Shown here piece after piece: positions 63,343 through 64,000 of a stretch of DNA of 64,000 nt; within the stretch, counting starts at the first letter, position 1, and each line of letters opens with the position of its first letter. Source of the stretch: Enterobacterales bacterium CwR94 (lineage in GTDB: Bacteria > Pseudomonadota > Gammaproteobacteria > Enterobacterales > Enterobacteriaceae); the NCBI GenBank assembly GCA_002837195.1, contig KZ478062.1, positions 1 to 64,000 on the forward strand. The letters are read 5' to 3'. Made by a program: the position numbers and the translations under genes. A model generated the notes under the pieces. The model worked only from the letters and a program-made list of their open reading frames with translations. It searched no databases and had not been told where the DNA came from.

Positions 63343-64000
63343 TCAGGCGTTGGAATAGCGTTCCGTCTCAGGCAGCCAGCGAGCAATCAGTGCGTCTGCC
63401 TGTTGCGGATAGCGTTCATGAATATGACGGGCAGCGCGCTGCACCTCAGGGATCACGGCCTGATCGCGAAGTAAATCAGCCACCCGAAACTCGGCATTCC
63501 CCGTTTGACGCGTACCCAGTAGTTCTCCGGGACCGCGGATTTCTAAATCACGCTGAGCAATAACAAAGCCATCGTTGCTGTCTCGCAGGACCTGCAGGCG
63601 TTTTTGCGCGGTTTGGCTGAGCGGCGATTTATACAGCAGAACGCAGTGTGAAGCGACGGCCCCACGGCCCACTCGCCCGCGTAACTGGTGCAACTGTGCC
63701 AGTCCCAGACGCTCAGGGTTTTCGATAATCATCAAACTGGCATTCGGGACATCCACCCCGACTTCAATAACGGTGGTTGCAATCAGCAAATGGATTTCTC
63801 CCTGCTTAAATGCCTGCATGACTGCCTGTTTTTCGGCGGGTTTCATACGGCCATGCACCAGACCAACCTGTAAATCAGGCAGCGCAATTTTTAGCGCCTC
63901 CCAGCTGGCCTCAGCGGCCTGTGCCTCCAGCACCTCTGATTCTTCAATCAGCGTACAAACCCAATAGGCCTGACGACCTTCTTCTGCGCAGGCGCGTCTG
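63343..64000 (-). CDS. recG: ATP-dependent DNA helicase RecG (C-terminal part, 5' end outside the window)
   Basis: The last about 219 codons of recG on the minus strand, continuing past the right edge. Helicase motifs V and VI are visible (LIATTVIEVGVDVPNAS; QLRGRVGRGAVASHC), along with the RecG C-terminal hallmarks EIRGPGELLGTRQTGNAEF and the end PETERYSNA, as in E. coli. RecG remodels stalled replication forks. In E. coli recG is next to spoT/trmH, not yidA, so the neighbourhood differs. It converges on yidA with adjacent stops. Confidence 0.96.
   Translation of the reverse strand, partial: RRACAEEGRQAYWVCTLIEESEVLEAQAAEASWEALKIALPDLQVGLVHGRMKPAEKQAVMQAFKQGEIHLLIATTVIEVGVDVPNASLMIIENPERLGLAQLHQLRGRVGRGAVASHCVLLYKSPLSQTAQKRLQVLRDSNDGFVIAQRDLEIRGPGELLGTRQTGNAEFRVADLLRDQAVIPEVQRAARHIHERYPQQADALIARWLPETERYSNA

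Overview
The window is a chromosomal segment of a gammaproteobacterium of the order Enterobacterales, probably Erwiniaceae (Erwinia/Pantoea-like). The evidence is the Escherichia-type order of core genes: rrn leader-hsrA-rbsRKBCAD, kup-ravA-viaA, asnC-mioC-oriC-mnmG-rsmG-atpIBEFHAGDC-glmUS-pstSCAB-phoU, yieH-adeP, yieE, mnmE-yidC-yidD-rnpA-rpmH and dnaA-dnaN-recF-gyrB. The products are close to the enteric proteins, and an ovothiol synthase gene (ovoA) sits where E. coli has asnA. The family-level placement is an inference from synteny and from remembered protein sequences; no search was run.

Layout. 1-206: P1/P2 promoters and leader of an rRNA operon that runs leftward out of the window. 383-7578: an HsrA-type exporter, then the ribose regulon (RbsR repressor, kinase, ABC importer, mutarotase) read leftward from two RbsR-like palindromes. 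7736-10328: a YgiW-type OB-fold periplasmic protein diverging from the QseB-QseC two-component pair, with a perfect CTTAAG-N5-CTTAAG operator between them. 10354-17610: potassium transporter Kup, the RavA-ViaA pair and OvoA. 17712-21749: asnC, mioC, oriC, mnmG and rsmG. 22418-29483: the complete nine-gene ATP synthase operon. 29773-33114: glmU-glmS. 33185-37850: a Pho-box-controlled pstSCAB-phoU operon. 37968-41441: an AAHS-like MFS carrier, a HAD phosphatase and the adenine permease AdeP.

Accessory region, 41442-47740. After a 9-bp x 6 tandem repeat and an AT-rich gap comes a tightly overlapping three-gene operon: a GNAT-like protein, a GT28/monogalactosyl-diacylglycerol-synthase-like glycosyltransferase and a radical SAM protein with a degenerate SPASM-like tail. 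I recognise no described pathway with this composition. It is followed by the yieE phosphopantetheinyl transferase and, divergently, by a 65-residue HTH protein and a 543-residue protein that I do not recognise.

Replication region, 47771-58309: mnmE, yidC, yidD, rnpA and rpmH run leftward, and dnaA, dnaN, recF and gyrB run rightward. 58365-62386 is a second accessory module: a histidine kinase and response regulator diverge from a cytochrome b561-like membrane protein, a Tat-exported SUOX-fold molybdopterin oxidoreductase and a methionine-rich periplasmic MXKDX-repeat peptide. The parts resemble the MsrP/MsrQ (YedYZ) plus MrpX arrangement described for hypochlorite scavenging, in which a sacrificial methionine peptide is repaired by a periplasmic methionine sulfoxide reductase. 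The window ends with yidA and the 3' part of recG.

The two places most worth attention are the GNAT-GT28-radical SAM operon and the kinase/regulator/cytochrome b/oxidoreductase/MXKDX module.
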